Below, one piece after another: positions 23,888 to 31,569 of a stretch of 64,000 bases of DNA. Location: contig CM038717.1 in the NCBI GenBank assembly GCA_021613375.1, positions 41,218,128-41,282,127 of the forward strand, read 5' to 3'. Made by a program: the position numbers and the translations under genes. The notes beneath the pieces are model-generated. The model was not told the origin of the DNA and did not search any database. It saw nothing but the letters and a program-made list of their open reading frames with translations. The DNA comes from Megaleporinus macrocephalus (Eukaryota > Chordata > Actinopteri > Characiformes > Anostomidae). Every line of letters starts with the position of its first letter. Position 1 is the stretch's first letter.

Positions 23888-23913
23888 CGCCGAAACGGAG
23901 ATATAAAAGATGA
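747..23913 (+). CDS. setx: senataxin, C-terminal helicase half (15 exons, 5' partial)
   Basis: Senataxin is a nuclear superfamily 1B RNA/DNA helicase that resolves R-loops and helps RNA polymerase II terminate. The joined exons 747-920, 1417-1646, 2476-2628, 3419-3569, 4211-4303, 5169-5281, 5424-5495, 5601-5750, 7341-7448, 10401-10576, 15522-15614, 17580-17744, 18511-18606, 22723-22810 and 23320-23913 all have AG/GT borders, and their phases join into one frame of about 817 codons. Motifs in order: Walker A GPPGTGKS (2566-2589), Ia CAPSNAAVD (exon 4), DE|AG split by an intron (5745-5750 and 7341-7346), GDPEQLPP, QYRMHP (10503-10520), VDGFQGRE (18527-18550) and MNVTITRAKY (22745-22774). The match to vertebrate SETX over IGV/UPF1-type helicases rests on LGNCGDINLVRLG-like, HVICCTLSTSG-like and KYSLFILGHLRTL segments. 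The N-terminal half and promoter lie upstream of the window. Several introns are swollen by tandem repeats. Confidence 0.95.
1030..1282. mobile_element. short inverted-repeat element (MITE), copy 1
   Basis: The left end tttactgtggtggtgg plus gaaccagg is mirrored by ctggttccattcgccacc at the right end. A related copy lies at 24178-24482. It is non-coding and probably a non-autonomous DNA transposon. It fills most of the intron 921-1416. Confidence 0.6.
1417..1646 (+). CDS. setx: setx exon b (pre-helicase region)
   Basis: Acceptor tttatctctag ends at 1416; donor cct|gtaagt starts at 1647. Phase 1 in, 0 out, 230 bp. It encodes TLNLAIQTRGNVSSVDTQPV and REFRALCLLRNG, the segment leading into the helicase core. 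Confidence 0.88.
1647..2475 (+). other. setx intron, nothing recognised
   Basis: AT-rich intron sequence between exons b and c. I see no gene, RNA or repeat that I can name apart from short A/T runs near 1745-1795. Confidence 0.5.
2476..2628 (+). CDS. setx: setx exon c, Walker A
   Basis: Acceptor tttcctgtag ends at 2475; donor gaa|gtatgt at 2629. Phase 0-0, 51 codons. It encodes EFNMDQAKAI (Q-motif region) and the Walker A loop LGPPGTGKSKTIVG (2563-2604), which binds ATP phosphates. The following intron is largely the 25-bp satellite. Confidence 0.96.
2650..3210 (+). repeat. 25-bp minisatellite, small array (setx intron)
   Basis: About 22 units, each containing actaccagccaaacg followed by ttttagata. 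Sub-blocks of variants occur (cgctttagatacg, cgctttagacgcg, cgctttagatgca), which shows local unit duplication. It is the same family and orientation as the 5.3-kb array at 46.5-51.8 kb. The unit resembles a Tc1-like terminal repeat (actaccggtcaaaagtttt type). Confidence 0.9.
3419..3569 (+). CDS. setx: setx exon d, motif Ia
   Basis: Acceptor tttatcag ends at 3418; donor caag|gtacca at 3570. Phase 0 in, 1 out, 151 bp. It encodes a basic linker and ILLCAPSNAAVDNLMKK, helicase motif Ia. Confidence 0.95.
3570..4210 (+). other. setx intron, nothing recognised
   Basis: AT-rich intron with no coding, RNA or repeat signature that I could identify. Confidence 0.5.
4211..4303 (+). CDS. setx: setx exon e
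   Basis: Acceptor ttgtctgtag ends at 4210; donor cca|gtaagt at 4304. Phase 1-1, 93 bp. It encodes GNCGDINLVRLGSEKTIS, closely like vertebrate senataxin in domain 1B/stalk. Confidence 0.95.
4372..4894. mobile_element. Tc1-like non-autonomous relic
   Basis: The left end cactactgctcaaaagtttg is the inverse of the right end aaacttttgagcggtagtgt, with TA-rich flanks. This is the characteristic fish Tc1-like terminal repeat. The inside (setx intron 4304-5168) retains no transposase frame. Confidence 0.75.
4970..5095. repeat. 120-bp dispersed duplicate, copy 2
   Basis: Near-identical to 500-620 (gtacagagcatagcagctt, then tgttcaggtaaacaac). It lies just before the (GT)n tract and exon 5169-5281. 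Confidence 0.6.
5130..5162. repeat. (GT)n at a setx splice acceptor
   Basis: A pure GT run ending within a few bases of the exon 5169 acceptor. Similar dinucleotide runs abut the exon m and exon n donors (18607 and 22811). Confidence 0.8.
5169..5281 (+). CDS. setx: setx exon f, stalk helix
   Basis: The acceptor gtgcgcag lies directly after a long (GT)n run. Donor gag|gtaatg at 5282. Phase 1 in, 0 out. It encodes a charged helical stretch (VQRQKEKLDQAIEHLSRQ) matching the antiparallel stalk of SETX/UPF1-like helicases. Confidence 0.92.
5424..5495 (+). CDS. setx: setx exon g, stalk helix
   Basis: Acceptor gctctgcag ends at 5423; donor gag|gtataa at 5496. 24 codons, phase 0-0. It encodes FKQLMDRKRHLLSEREKL, continuing the stalk coiled coil. 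Confidence 0.9.
5601..5750 (+). CDS. setx: setx exon h, motif II first half
   Basis: Acceptor cgccctctag ends at 5600; donor gag|gtctgt at 5751. 50 codons, phase 0-0. It encodes HVICCTLSTSGSGVLEYAF and FSCVILDE. The DE of the Walker B DEAG box ends exactly at the donor. Confidence 0.96.
5751..7340 (+). other. setx intron with short microsatellites
   Basis: Holds (CA)n at about 5886-5921 and 6327-6344, and two copies of acacactagggggcagtga (about 6300 and 6361) around the second. No gene or named element was seen in the rest. Confidence 0.5.
7341..7448 (+). CDS. setx: setx exon i, motif II second half and III
   Basis: Acceptor tattcatag ends at 7340; donor aag|gtaaca at 7449. 36 codons, phase 0-0. 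It encodes AGQAKETETLIPLLHRC and LILVGDPEQLPPTV (motif III). Mammalian SETX has AGQSCEIETL at the start; the fish form differs only just after AGQ. Confidence 0.96.
7600..8515 (+). mobile_element. degenerate hAT-type element with BED-finger remnant
   Basis: The ends carry the tattggccgat and gatcggtatcggc motifs common in fish hAT repeats. Inside, around 7890-8060, the + strand reads like a BED zinc finger (VCDSDSS, MFCKIS, FNTNNLIRHLRDTT). The finger has a stop and one of its cysteines is missing, so it is dead. Beyond it is a (TTA)n-like tract (8510-8585). Confidence 0.55.
9098..9812. mobile_element. inverted-repeat DNA element, about 0.7 kb
   Basis: The left end atgcctcgttcacactac and the right end gtagtgtgaagcaggcat are inverted copies. 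Internal acgactga/ctgatgttcagtc motifs repeat in both orientations. Parts recur at 1-520. No intact transposase was seen. Confidence 0.65.
9930..10090 (-). repeat. SINE-like tRNA-derived fragment
   Basis: The + strand text caggggattgaaccagcgac followed by cacaaagctggtttccagtc is the reverse complement of a tRNA B-box/TPsiC arm (GGTTCAATCCC type). Similar fragments are at 13500-13600 and 61360-61495. Confidence 0.55.
10401..10576 (+). CDS. setx: setx exon j, motif IV
   Basis: Acceptor gtgatctcag ends at 10400; donor tg|gtatga at 10577. Phase 0 in, 2 out, 176 bp. It encodes LGYDQSLMARLWKSL and QYRMHPDISEFPS (10503 onward), the RecA2 entry motif. The preceding intron of almost 3 kb contains a hAT relic and an inverted-repeat element. 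Confidence 0.95.
10577..11035 (+). other. setx intron start, nothing recognised
   Basis: Between the exon j donor and the repeat at 11040. A short CA-rich stretch is near 10590-10605; otherwise no recognisable feature. Confidence 0.4.
11040..11480. repeat. dispersed fish repeat, copy 1
   Basis: The blocks gaaaatgttcggctccat, ttacattgaaagtggagaat, acaaaacagttcagaattgt and aagaacaatattacactaag are repeated in the same order at about 12730-13115. The ttacattgaaagt motif also occurs in a third related stretch at 44.08-44.36 kb. Confidence 0.7.
11481..12730 (+). other. setx intron, (GT)n/(CA)n only
   Basis: Holds (GT)n at about 12016-12038 and (CA)n at about 12176-12213, which are probable origins of the small frames seen here. 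No gene or known element was identified. Confidence 0.4.
12730..13115. repeat. dispersed fish repeat, copy 2
   Basis: Direct duplicate of 11040-11480 with moderate divergence, including gaaaatgttcggctccat and tgtacgacggataacaagaa. Flanking text (cctcttcatgatctgaaatg at about 12491 and 13124) is itself repeated, so a larger segment was duplicated. Confidence 0.7.
13500..13600 (-). repeat. SINE-like tRNA-derived fragment
   Basis: The + strand has ggttcaggggatcgtaccag, then acggttacaaggctggttcc, an inverted B-box fragment like that at 9930-10090. Confidence 0.45.
13740..15080. other. setx intron, unidentified possibly transposon-derived sequence
   Basis: Contains a short + frame (13744-14142) with a GAT-repeat Asp run and a short - frame (14158-14424) reading LVRKFGAMSRELRASLRSGR. 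I do not recognise either. The tail near 14930-14965 has the caagtttatttgtatagcac motif of a common fish repeat. Confidence 0.35.
15522..15614 (+). CDS. setx: setx exon k
   Basis: Acceptor gtctttcgtag ends at 15521; donor ga|gtaagt at 15615. Phase 2-2, 93 bp. It encodes FSWPFEPYRVFDVTDGQE, matching WPFQPYLVFDVGDG of human SETX. Confidence 0.92.
15835..16315 (+). pseudogene. Tc1-like transposase 3' relic
   Basis: Fragmented + strand frames read VLVWGVFW, then ILAGHV, and about 16080-16130 SPDLNPVEHLWDHLDG followed by LQQLWDAL. These are the conserved DDE-domain end of Tc1-like transposases (PDLNPIEHLWD). Frameshifts and stops interrupt it. Confidence 0.7.
16880..17355. mobile_element. inverted-repeat element, copy 1
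   Basis: The left part gaataccccagcaagtaac is inverted at the right as gttacttgctggggtattc, followed by gagacttttgactcaccctg. A second member lies at 63200-63925. It is non-autonomous and sits in the setx intron 15615-17579. Confidence 0.75.
17580..17744 (+). CDS. setx: setx exon l, motif V region
   Basis: Acceptor tgctctcag ends at 17579; donor ct|gtaagc at 17745. Phase 2-2, 165 bp. It encodes NQKEVNLVLTLLKLIGEK and VGVITPYNAQKQRI of RecA2. Confidence 0.95.
17745..18510 (+). other. setx intron, nothing recognised
   Basis: AT-rich, with a (TTTA)n-like run near 18317-18350. No gene or named repeat was seen. Confidence 0.5.
18511..18606 (+). CDS. setx: setx exon m, motif V
   Basis: Acceptor tgtttgtcag ends at 18510; donor gg|gtactg at 18607, directly before a (GT)n run. 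Phase 2-2, 96 bp. It encodes VDTVDGFQGREMDCVIVS and CVRACSETGNIG. Its downstream intron holds the splice-acceptor-like array. Confidence 0.95.
18611..18654. repeat. (GT)n directly after exon m donor
   Basis: A GT run starting four bases into the intron. The donor is gg|gtactgtgtg, so the microsatellite forms part of the extended donor region. Confidence 0.85.
18830..19930. repeat. caagtc-type fish repeat with internal VNTR
   Basis: Two blocks rich in caagtc/gagtcaagtcaagtcacg (18840-18955 and 19845-19915) bracket a stretch with a 20-30-bp VNTR of ctcattaccagtctaatctc units (about 19095-19375). The arrangement resembles common non-autonomous DNA repeats of fish genomes. Confidence 0.55.
20030..22722 (+). 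repeat. splice-acceptor-like minisatellite (setx intron)
   Basis: About 2.7 kb of units averaging about 21 bp (roughly 120-130 by length), each a pyrimidine tract plus CACTGTAG, for example CTCTCTCTCACTGTAG|CG. Variants include tttgactgtag, ttcactatag and tagtg. Every unit has the form of a vertebrate 3' splice site. The last unit is the acceptor used by exon 22723-22810. Several frames are open through parts of it (SLSHCSV repeats on +, RYSERER repeats on -); these are products of the repeat, not genes. Confidence 0.95.
22723..22810 (+). CDS. setx: setx exon n, motif VI
   Basis: It encodes FVGNRQRMNVTITRAKYSL and FILGHLRTLR, with the motif VI arginine finger. Phase 2 in, 0 out, 88 bp; donor agg|gtaaca at 22811 runs into (CA)n. 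The acceptor ctctctctcactgtag is the last unit of the 20.03-22.72 kb array. Using the preceding unit (exon start 22702) keeps the frame and would add seven residues. Confidence 0.95.
22811..22855. repeat. (CA)n at exon n donor
   Basis: A CA run starting directly after agg|gtaaca. Another dinucleotide run touching a setx splice site. Confidence 0.8.
22970..23275 (+). mobile_element. element X, deleted copy C
   Basis: Shares tttactcagtaaaca and ttattattaaatattaatca with 34680-35530 and 39940-40950, and also ctggaacctaactttgttct and gatctgatctacttctctca. It lacks the 50-bp satellite and its frame is broken. A perfect-looking hairpin (23043-23099) replaces the lost middle. Confidence 0.75.
23280..23319 (+). 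promoter_or_regulatory. setx: (TC)n polypyrimidine tract at the last setx acceptor
   Basis: A TC run of almost 40 bases ends at tag|GAG of the last exon. It is preceded by aacactgtag (23271-23280), which looks like a unit of the 20-22.7 kb array. Confidence 0.7.
23320..23913 (+). CDS. setx: setx last exon, RS-like C-terminal tail
   Basis: The acceptor after a (TC)n tract ends at 23319. It gives 197 codons and TGA at 23911-23913. It starts HTDWGALIKDAASRGAIIKT and LSRSLSHPP, as in human SETX, then becomes a Pro/Ser/Arg-rich disordered tail with RS-like segments (SRPSSSHSSRSPSRR). A poly-Ser run coded by a TCA microsatellite (about 23853-23886) follows, then a basic end PKRRYKR that could serve as a nuclear localisation signal. 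It is shorter than the human tail. Confidence 0.95.
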
Positions 23914-24177
23914 TTAAAAGAAAACCTTTTTTTTTAAGTCACTTTTTATATTTTTCATTTCATTGAACATAGAACTTTCTTCCTGTTCTCCAAAACCAGG
24001 TTCCACAGATCAGATTTTTTTCTTTTCTTTTTTTTCTTTTTCTTTTCTTTTTTTTTTTTTTTTTTAAACCTCTAACTCATGAAGGATGGAAAAGCAAGAA
24101 AACATAACGTACGTCAGTCATTTGAGGTGAACCAGAGAGATTCAGTGTGTAGTTTGGTGTGAGATGGTTCAGATGAT

Positions 24178-24482
24178 GTTTACAGTGGTGGTGATGGTAA
24201 CCAGGGGTCTCCATGTCTACAACACAAATATACACGTTTTATTTCCTCTATATACCACATACACGCGTCCTGAGTTTTTATATGTAGTGCAGTTAATCTG
24301 AAGCGTAATTCTGTGACTGCTGCGGCGCCTGTTTCGCCGTAAACCTTGCGTGTGTTTTAAAATTGTTTTAGGCTACGAACGTCTCCAAACAGGAGCTTCA
24401 CCGTAAACATTCACCGTAATAACTTTCTGTGCTGGAGCTTTTAAAGGTGGATGTCTGGTTCCCTTCACCGCCACTGTGAACA
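24178..24482. mobile_element. short inverted-repeat element (MITE), copy 2
   Basis: The left end gtttacagtggtggtgatgg and the right end cttcaccgccactgtgaac are inverted copies about 27 bp long. Related to 1030-1282. It probably lies in the setx 3' UTR. Confidence 0.65.
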
Positions 24483-25317
24483 GCTCCAAGTTTCGCACCA
24501 AACCTCTTCAAACGACTGGCTGCGGTGCAGAAAACGACTGAAAGCAATGAAACAGAACAAACGGCCGAGCTCTTCTAACTTCTGTTTACTTTTTTTTTTC
24601 TTTTCTTTTTTTTATATAAATGTCCTTGTGTTTCTTTTGTGAAAGATTTAAAAAGTTTTACTGGCAATATTTATTCTGCAGGGCTCATTTACAGAGAGGG
24701 CTGATAGAAACTTTTCTTTTGTTTGTTGTTTGTCATTTTTAATGTTTGGAGGTGATGAGCCGCTCACTCTGCTGCGTTAGTCCTGGTTTACTTTCCGCTG
24801 CTGCTGCCGGAGGGACTATTTTCTGTCCTGTGACTGAGAAAACAGTGTGTTTATGAGGGAAATGAAGCAGTCTGAGTGTTGTACAGGTGGGAGATGGTGT
24901 TTTCTTTAATGTGTTGTGTATTTTTACTTTTCTGAAGTTCAGTTTTATACTGATGCACTTTGTGTTTTTGCTTGATTACGTTTTTCTAATTGTGGAAACT
25001 GAGCACACACAGCTTTCGTGACTGTAGCTTTAAGAAAAGTCCCGACTGAGCAGCTGAGAACTGCAGTCGATTGTAATACGGTGAGTAACCACTAGAGGCT
25101 GCTGTGGCTCCATCATCATGAACACACTGAATAAGTCATTTGGGACCAGACCGGCTCGTGAGTCTCTATCTCTGAATGGGACCCTTGACCCACCACCCAC
25201 CCATCTACTCTCCTGTTTCATAGTTAGTAGAGTTTCTGCCGCTCAGGTTTATTTAATATCTGCAGAACTAAATACTCATCAGTATCTCACACATACAGTC
25301 CTCGCACCTCTGTCAGT

Positions 25318-25323
25318 AATAAA
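25318..25323 (+). terminator. setx: candidate setx polyadenylation signal
   Basis: The first AATAAA found downstream of the stop codon, about 1.4 kb away, followed by a GT-rich stretch (ttttggtgtctaagtatgtg). Further AATAAA copies are near 27272, 28687 and 28945, so the true end is uncertain. Confidence 0.35.
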
Positions 25324-28300
25324 TCAGCTGCAGTGATTAACACTTTTGGTGTCTAAGTATGTGTGAAGACATTATAATACCTTCATAAGGCATTTATTAA
25401 CTTGGCTATGAATGGATGAACACAAACACATAGCAGTGATTCTAAAGCCTCACAGTGATATGATTATTTTGAAAGTTCTCATAAGGATTTAAAGTACATT
25501 CTTGTAAATCTATGAGGGGGAAAGGCTTATAATAGACTTATAAACACATTTATAACACATTATAATGCGTCCATAAGACTTTATTGAAAATCTCTATAAA
25601 TGATAGTCTTTTGAACATTGATAATATTAGAATGCATTGATAAGGATATATATAAAATATATTAATGGCCAAGATGGTGTTAGTAGTAAAAATTAAAACC
25701 ATGTTTATAAGTAGAGTTAGCATGCAATGTTAGTGTCAGTGACCCCCCCCCCCCCCCCCGAATATGATTTGTTTTAATGTCTTTTAAAGATTATAGTATA
25801 ATGACAGTGTTAATTTGCATATTGTTACAGATATAGCTCTGTAAGCTGTGTTAACGAGCTCCTGGTTGATCGCCGCTGAGGCCGTTATGACTGGGCCCAG
25901 TGTGTTTATGGCTATGCCGGGTGTTACGCCCTATACAAGCTGGAACTACAGTGTTACAAACATAATCTATAATTACACTAACTGATAGGATCTGAATACA
26001 CAGCATAGGTTTATGGAAGTTCATAGCCACGTTTGAAATGCTTTATGAAGGCAGTATAAAAAAAAAGTATTTTTTAAATTCTTTAATTCTTTTTTTATAC
26101 AAAACATTAAACTAAATAACGGTAACACCACCAAAAACTTGTACTGGCCTTTACCATGCAGCGCCACGCTGAGAAGTTTGTCCTGTAGGGTTGCGTTTAC
26201 AGGCTGTTGCTCATCAGCTAATACTGAACTGATCAGCCCACCTCCAACCTGTCAATCAATAGAAAGACCACCACTGCTGGCTGTGCCATTGCTGAGAGTG
26301 GCTCAGCGACTGTAAACCTGTGAAGCAGACCTGCATGGTGGGTGTTTCTGATAATGTGGCCAGTGCTCATGTTTTTTTGGGTTTGTTTTTTTTTTTTTTT
26401 TTGCTGAATGTCTTTTGCTGTCCAGTGTTTTGTCTGTGCTGCTGATTGGTTAAACGTAGCTGCAGGTGAAGACGGCTGGAGAATCCTCATTAAACTGGGA
26501 ACACATGAGTGTGTTGGGTGCCACAAAGTTGGAATGTTGCCTTTAGGTTTGTTTCTGTTTGTCCTCACTTGGTCTTCCACACTGTGGTCATTTTTGGCCA
26601 GTCCAGTCTGAACGGACACACTGTTGCCTTTACGTGAACCAGTCATTAAAACCAGTGCCTGATATTTGAAGGATGTTTTGTTGTAGATTCCTATACGAGC
26701 ATGCTGGGTAACCGTGTAACAACATTGTTTATATTGTGTTTTACAGGATTTGCTACACATTGATTGATTGTGTCAGTTTTCAGTTCAGTTGTATTTGTGT
26801 AACTCTTTCTACATCAGTCACTCTTCCAAAGTGATGTTCCAGAAATCCAGCTCCAGCCCTCCAACCACCATCACCAAAGAAGGCGAAGAGAAACTCAAAG
26901 CCACTGAGAAAAACCAGGAGAAACTTGAGACCAGGAGGAGGAACCACTGAAAGTAGACTTAAGAGGAGAAACTCCCTGGAAGCCATTTTCGACCACTGTG
27001 GACCGGATTCTGTTCTCGGCCCTAATTTTTTACCAAATTAGCTACCAAAATTCTACCAAATCAATATTGGTAGAAATTATATTCGTTCAGAACCTGAAAA
27101 GTTTGTCCCTAACTGGAACCAGAGAACAGTAGGTTCTTCAGTGCAATCCGTGATCACAGCAGTGTTTGCTGAAGTTCTACAGCTTCTAATCTCCAATCTT
27201 CAGATAAAAGTATTGTTAGTACTGTTTTATACCGCTGTGCAGCGCCTTCTGTTGGTCATGTTTCTTGGTTCCAATAAAATGAGGTACAAGTATGTGCTGG
27301 TTCTCTGAAGCCTGTATGAAACCAGTTCAAGAACTAGGTTCTATAGGGCTGTAAGAGCATGAGGAAGAACCACCGACAGGAACCAAGTCTCAGAATGAGA
27401 AGCGGGAAATGGGACGTGGATTATTTTGATTAAAAATCCAAAGTATAATTACAACCTACTGTTTTTACGCTAGTGTTGATGCGTCGAGGAGCATTTGAAG
27501 CCCGTAAGCCCTGCTTGGGTCGTCCTGGATGGTGGAGTTGAATTAAAAACTGGGATCATATGGATTAAAGACACTTGTAAATATGGAAAACCTGCTCATC
27601 CTGTGTAACGGGAGGATTTGAGATATAAGAATTTGAACAAAGATGGGACTTCGGTTCTCTTTAGTAGATCCTGAGAATTAGTTTAACCTTTTGAGGCAGT
27701 AGTTTGAGTTTGGAGGCCAGTGGTTTCCACTAAAAGGTCATTGTGCTTTCATGCCTCCAGGTGTCGCTCGGCTGGGCCGGGCCGGACCGTGTCAGTGACA
27801 CTGTGACAGCATTTTTTATTTTTTTGTCCTCTTTACACCCCCTTCCTCCCTCCTGCCTCTTCATTACTGTTTCTATTCCTAAACTGGCTGACTCTGCAGG
27901 GACCGAGCTTCTTATACGTACCTCCTTCTTTGGCGGTATTTAGTTTTTCCTCTCAGAACTCGCTGTTAGCTCACTGAACCGTCTGGGGTCTCGTTTTATA
28001 AAAAACTTCATAAAGTCAGCGTGTCTGCGCTGCAGGACAGTGTTCAGAGTGCTCTCCAGGTTTTACTGAAGCTGCAGGTCTTCGGTCTGTAAACACACGA
28101 GTGGTCTTGAGTGATGATCAGATTCATGCTAACTCTGTTATTCCTTAATCAGATCTTTGAGTCGCTCTATTCTACGTTCGCTTGTGATCATGGTCCTCAG
28201 GTACTTGAGACTCTTCCACTAGGGGCCTCATTTCTGTCCTCATCTGAAGAGTGCAGCCCCCACTGTTGGACAAAGACCTCAGACTGTGGTTATGATCATG

Positions 28301-31100
28301 ATCTAGAAGTATGCTGTCAGGAGTAGCAGCAGTCCTGGGCTGCATCTGGAATCCCTGGAAGTTAATGCTTTTTCCTACCAATCCTCTTCCTCGTACTCTT
28401 CCTCGTGACCTGGAAACCAATCAGCCGGGTGTCCGAATATTGGAGACTTAACATTATTATGGAAGTGGCTTCAAATGAAGGAACTCCGGTGTACATGGAC
28501 CAGGAGGACTGACTTTCTGAACAGAAACCAGGAGAGGATAAACAAACTGACCAGTCCGGCTATAAATTCTGGGTTTGGTTTTGGGTTTGATTATCGGTGC
28601 TGTATATCAGCTGTAGACTGCCAGCCCTGATCAGATCTCTAGTCTGTCCAGGTGTGTCCAGTTAGATTTTTTATATTTTGGATAGAAAATAAAATTGATG
28701 TGATCAGAGCCACGTTTGGAGGTTGGAAATGTAATTCTGATCAGAATAATCTGAATTAAAAGCTTTGGTTATGGACAAGACCTGTAACTCAATCAATTAT
28801 CTCCTTAACTGACTGCTTGCGCTATAAGACTCTGCAGTTCTGTCTAACAAACGTTTGGTAGAGATGTCAGCTTTTCTTCTCCTCCATTTCTCCCCCAATC
28901 TCTCCTCCTGTGTTGGGGAGGTGGCTGTGATGGTGTTTGTGTGTTAATAAACAGGATGAAATCTCTGTGAACTCCTGACTGAAGATGAAATGAAATGGTC
29001 GAGTCTGTGTGAGCAGATCCTCCTTCACTGCCAGCTCCAGTTGTTTGATCATCAGTGCTGCAGTGTACATGCAGATCGTCACGAGTTTGTGTTTTTGGGA
29101 TGTTAACGTTCCTCTCCAGTATTTCTGAAGTTGTGTTAGAACGTCACCAGCCCTTTCAGATGAACTGTGGAATACAGTCTCAGCCCGATAATGCCCCAGT
29201 GCAGTCTTCTGGAAGTGTTTAGGTTCAGTGTTCAGTTTTTTTACACTGTGTTTGTTTCAGCGCACAAAACCGCACGTCACTTGAGGATAAGCTGGTGGAG
29301 GTAGAGCCACTCCTGCAGCTCAGATCAGGAAGTCAGATCAGGTGACCTAAAGATGCCTCCTGGTCAGCTTTCACAGAGGTGACGCCTCAGGGCCCATTGG
29401 AGGAATCTCGTAGCTGGATTGGGAATCTCCAGGAGGCATGTGGCCAAGTCTGGACAGACCTCAGCCTGTTGCCACCGCAATCCCCCACCAGGAGAAGTAG
29501 ATGCAAGATGATTACCAGGATGGAGAACTGTGAATGGTGGTCAGTGTGATTGATAATGCTGTTGATAATCACATCATGTGCAGACCATCTAATCGGGGAC
29601 TACCAGAACTTTCTTAAGTAGCATTCAAGTGAACAAAGTTGAACATCTGCAAGGGGTTCAATTAATTCTGTATCTATTTACAGACCCCAAGTGTCGATAT
29701 TCATTATTAGCTGAATTACAAATACAAATGAAACCCTTTGGTCTTAGAATAACCAATTAGAAACCCAATGGCTGTAATCAACTCAGATAAGATTAACTTG
29801 CAGTAGGTTCTTAACTTGGCTGTGGGTTCCTGTGTGGCAGTGCAGGACAGGACTGGCAGTGGAACAAGCTAATATATCACAGTATATCACAGTAAATGCT
29901 GCTTTACTTTTATCATAACTTAAGTATTGTGATAATATTGTATCGTAGGGCCTTTTGGTAATGCTCACCCTCAGCAGCTACGGTATCCTGGGTGGGCTCC
30001 CGAAGTCTCAGAGGTACTCGGGCCTTAAAGAACAGAGTCAATAACGTGCAAACGCATCTGAGATCTTGTCCAAGTAACAGTCACATTTACTGTAAAGTTT
30101 ACAGTGTCGTAAAACCTCATCATCACATCTCTCATAAAGTTTACAGTGTACAGCGAGTTCCTGGAACAGTCATTGTGTAATAGATATTGCATTTCTGTTA
30201 AGTTTACCTCATCATCATCATCATCATCATCATTCCAACGTTCCACTGCTTCAAGCTTTGTATAGCAGGAGGAGGAGGAGGAGGACAGGGGGCAGTGGAA
30301 GGGGGAGGTTGTATTCTCTTTATTCTCTTCCCCTTTTTTTTGTAAAAGGGTTAAACATTATCTGTGCCCATAAATCTGCTCTAAATTTTATAGAATAATC
30401 TGTAATAATATCTCAAAACTGTAAAGTTTACAGTGCAATAGACGTTTCTTCTGTGATAAAACTCTCTACTATGGTCGACGCCAGTGTGCTGAAAGACCAC
30501 CGTACAGTCAGGGTGTAATAAAACCCCCCGGTGGGTATATATAGCTTCTTAAATCTGAACAAAAATAATCTCTACCAAAAATATTAGGACGATGTTGGTA
30601 CGTGACTGTGCTGGGTTGTATTTGTCCTCGGGTAGGTTACAGTGCGAGTGCTTCTTTGACTATACTGTGTCACACTCTCTCTAACTGCGGTGACGGACGT
30701 CCCTAAAACAACCGGTGCCTAAAGTCTTAATACTTCTGATCTTATCAATATTGTTATTGGTATTTATTGGTTCTGCCAGTTCTCTGCGTTCAGGTGAGCT
30801 TGTTGTGTACGTCATGATATCGATATCAAAAGAAGAGCAGCAGAGCAAGGTGAGCTCGTGAGGGCGGAGCTCGGTGTACCATGACAAACAGCACCTCTTT
30901 TTTTTAACTTGGGAGGGGGACGTCTCACATGAGGACACACCCCTTTTCGGTCCAGTAAGCCAATCGGAGTGCAGAAAAAGTGCAGCAGCAGCGGCTACAG
31001 CGCAGGAAGTGAAGCTGCTCTAACTCCGCCTCTCGTTGCTGAAGAGACCTCTCACCGGTGCAGCGAGTGTTTGTTGTGTTTGTTTGTGTTTGTGTGGGTG

Positions 31101-31130
31101 TTTATTTATTTATTTATTTATTTATTTATA
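31101..31130 (-). terminator. ntng2: candidate ntng2 polyadenylation signals
   Basis: The - strand reads AATAAATAAATAAATAAATA about 220 bp after the stop codon, giving overlapping AATAAA hexamers. The downstream sequence is CA-rich rather than GT-rich, so use of this site is uncertain. Confidence 0.35.
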
Positions 31131-31345
31131 TTTTTTGGTATGATTCTCCTTTAACTTAGTGATACAAAAACAAAAACAAAATTTCTCATGTAGAGTCTGT
31201 TTGTTTGTCCTTCCTCTCTCATGGTCAGGTTCCCGTTGCAGCAGTCCCGGGACCTGGAGGGGGCGCCGCTGAGCTCCGGATGGTGCGACGCCCGTGTGGT
31301 GTATGTGTGTATGTCTGTGTTGGTGTGTGAGGTGGGCAGATGATC

Positions 31346-31569
31346 TCAAGGTGCAGCTTCCAGCAGCAGAGTGGTCAGCGGGCTCAGCAGCAGCAGGGTC
31401 AGGCTCAGTGTGGCCGCAGCGGCGCCGCCGTGGTTGCACTTCTTGCCTCCTTCGCAGCGCGAGTGCTGGCACAGGACCCCCTTATAGTCAGGTGGGCAGA
31501 TACAGCGCTGGTTCTGGTAGCATGTGCCGCCGTTCTGACACATCAACAGCTCCTCGTCACAAACGTTCA
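31346..31569 (-). CDS. ntng2: ntng2 last exon: EGF-like module and GPI signal
   Basis: Acceptor ctctctctatag on - ends at 31570. It encodes [20 protein letters not shown], then [18 protein letters not shown] (six cysteines of an EGF-like fold) and a short GG-A linker. A hydrophobic tail [20 protein letters not shown] with no basic end follows, as expected for GPI attachment. The stop is at 31346-31348. A long frame running upstream through the 31-bp VNTR into this exon is repeat read-through, not coding. Confidence 0.95.

Larger units (their letters stand above)
23914..31100. other. setx 3' UTR and tail-to-tail intergenic region
   Basis: Apart from the MITE at 24178-24482, a poly-C run at about 25743-25759 and short (ATC)n near 30207-30232, I see no gene, RNA or named repeat. 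The small frames here lack splice signals or similarity that I recognise. Confidence 0.5.

Noticed and set aside
23416..23913. The + frame of the last setx exon starting at an internal Met
   Set aside because: Not a separate gene; the frame begins at the acceptor at 23320 and carries the senataxin C-terminus.
26233..26760. A 175-codon - strand frame in the intergenic region
   Set aside because: Low-complexity Lys run, no recognisable domain, no splice signals or homology that I can name, and it falls in AT-rich intergenic sequence.
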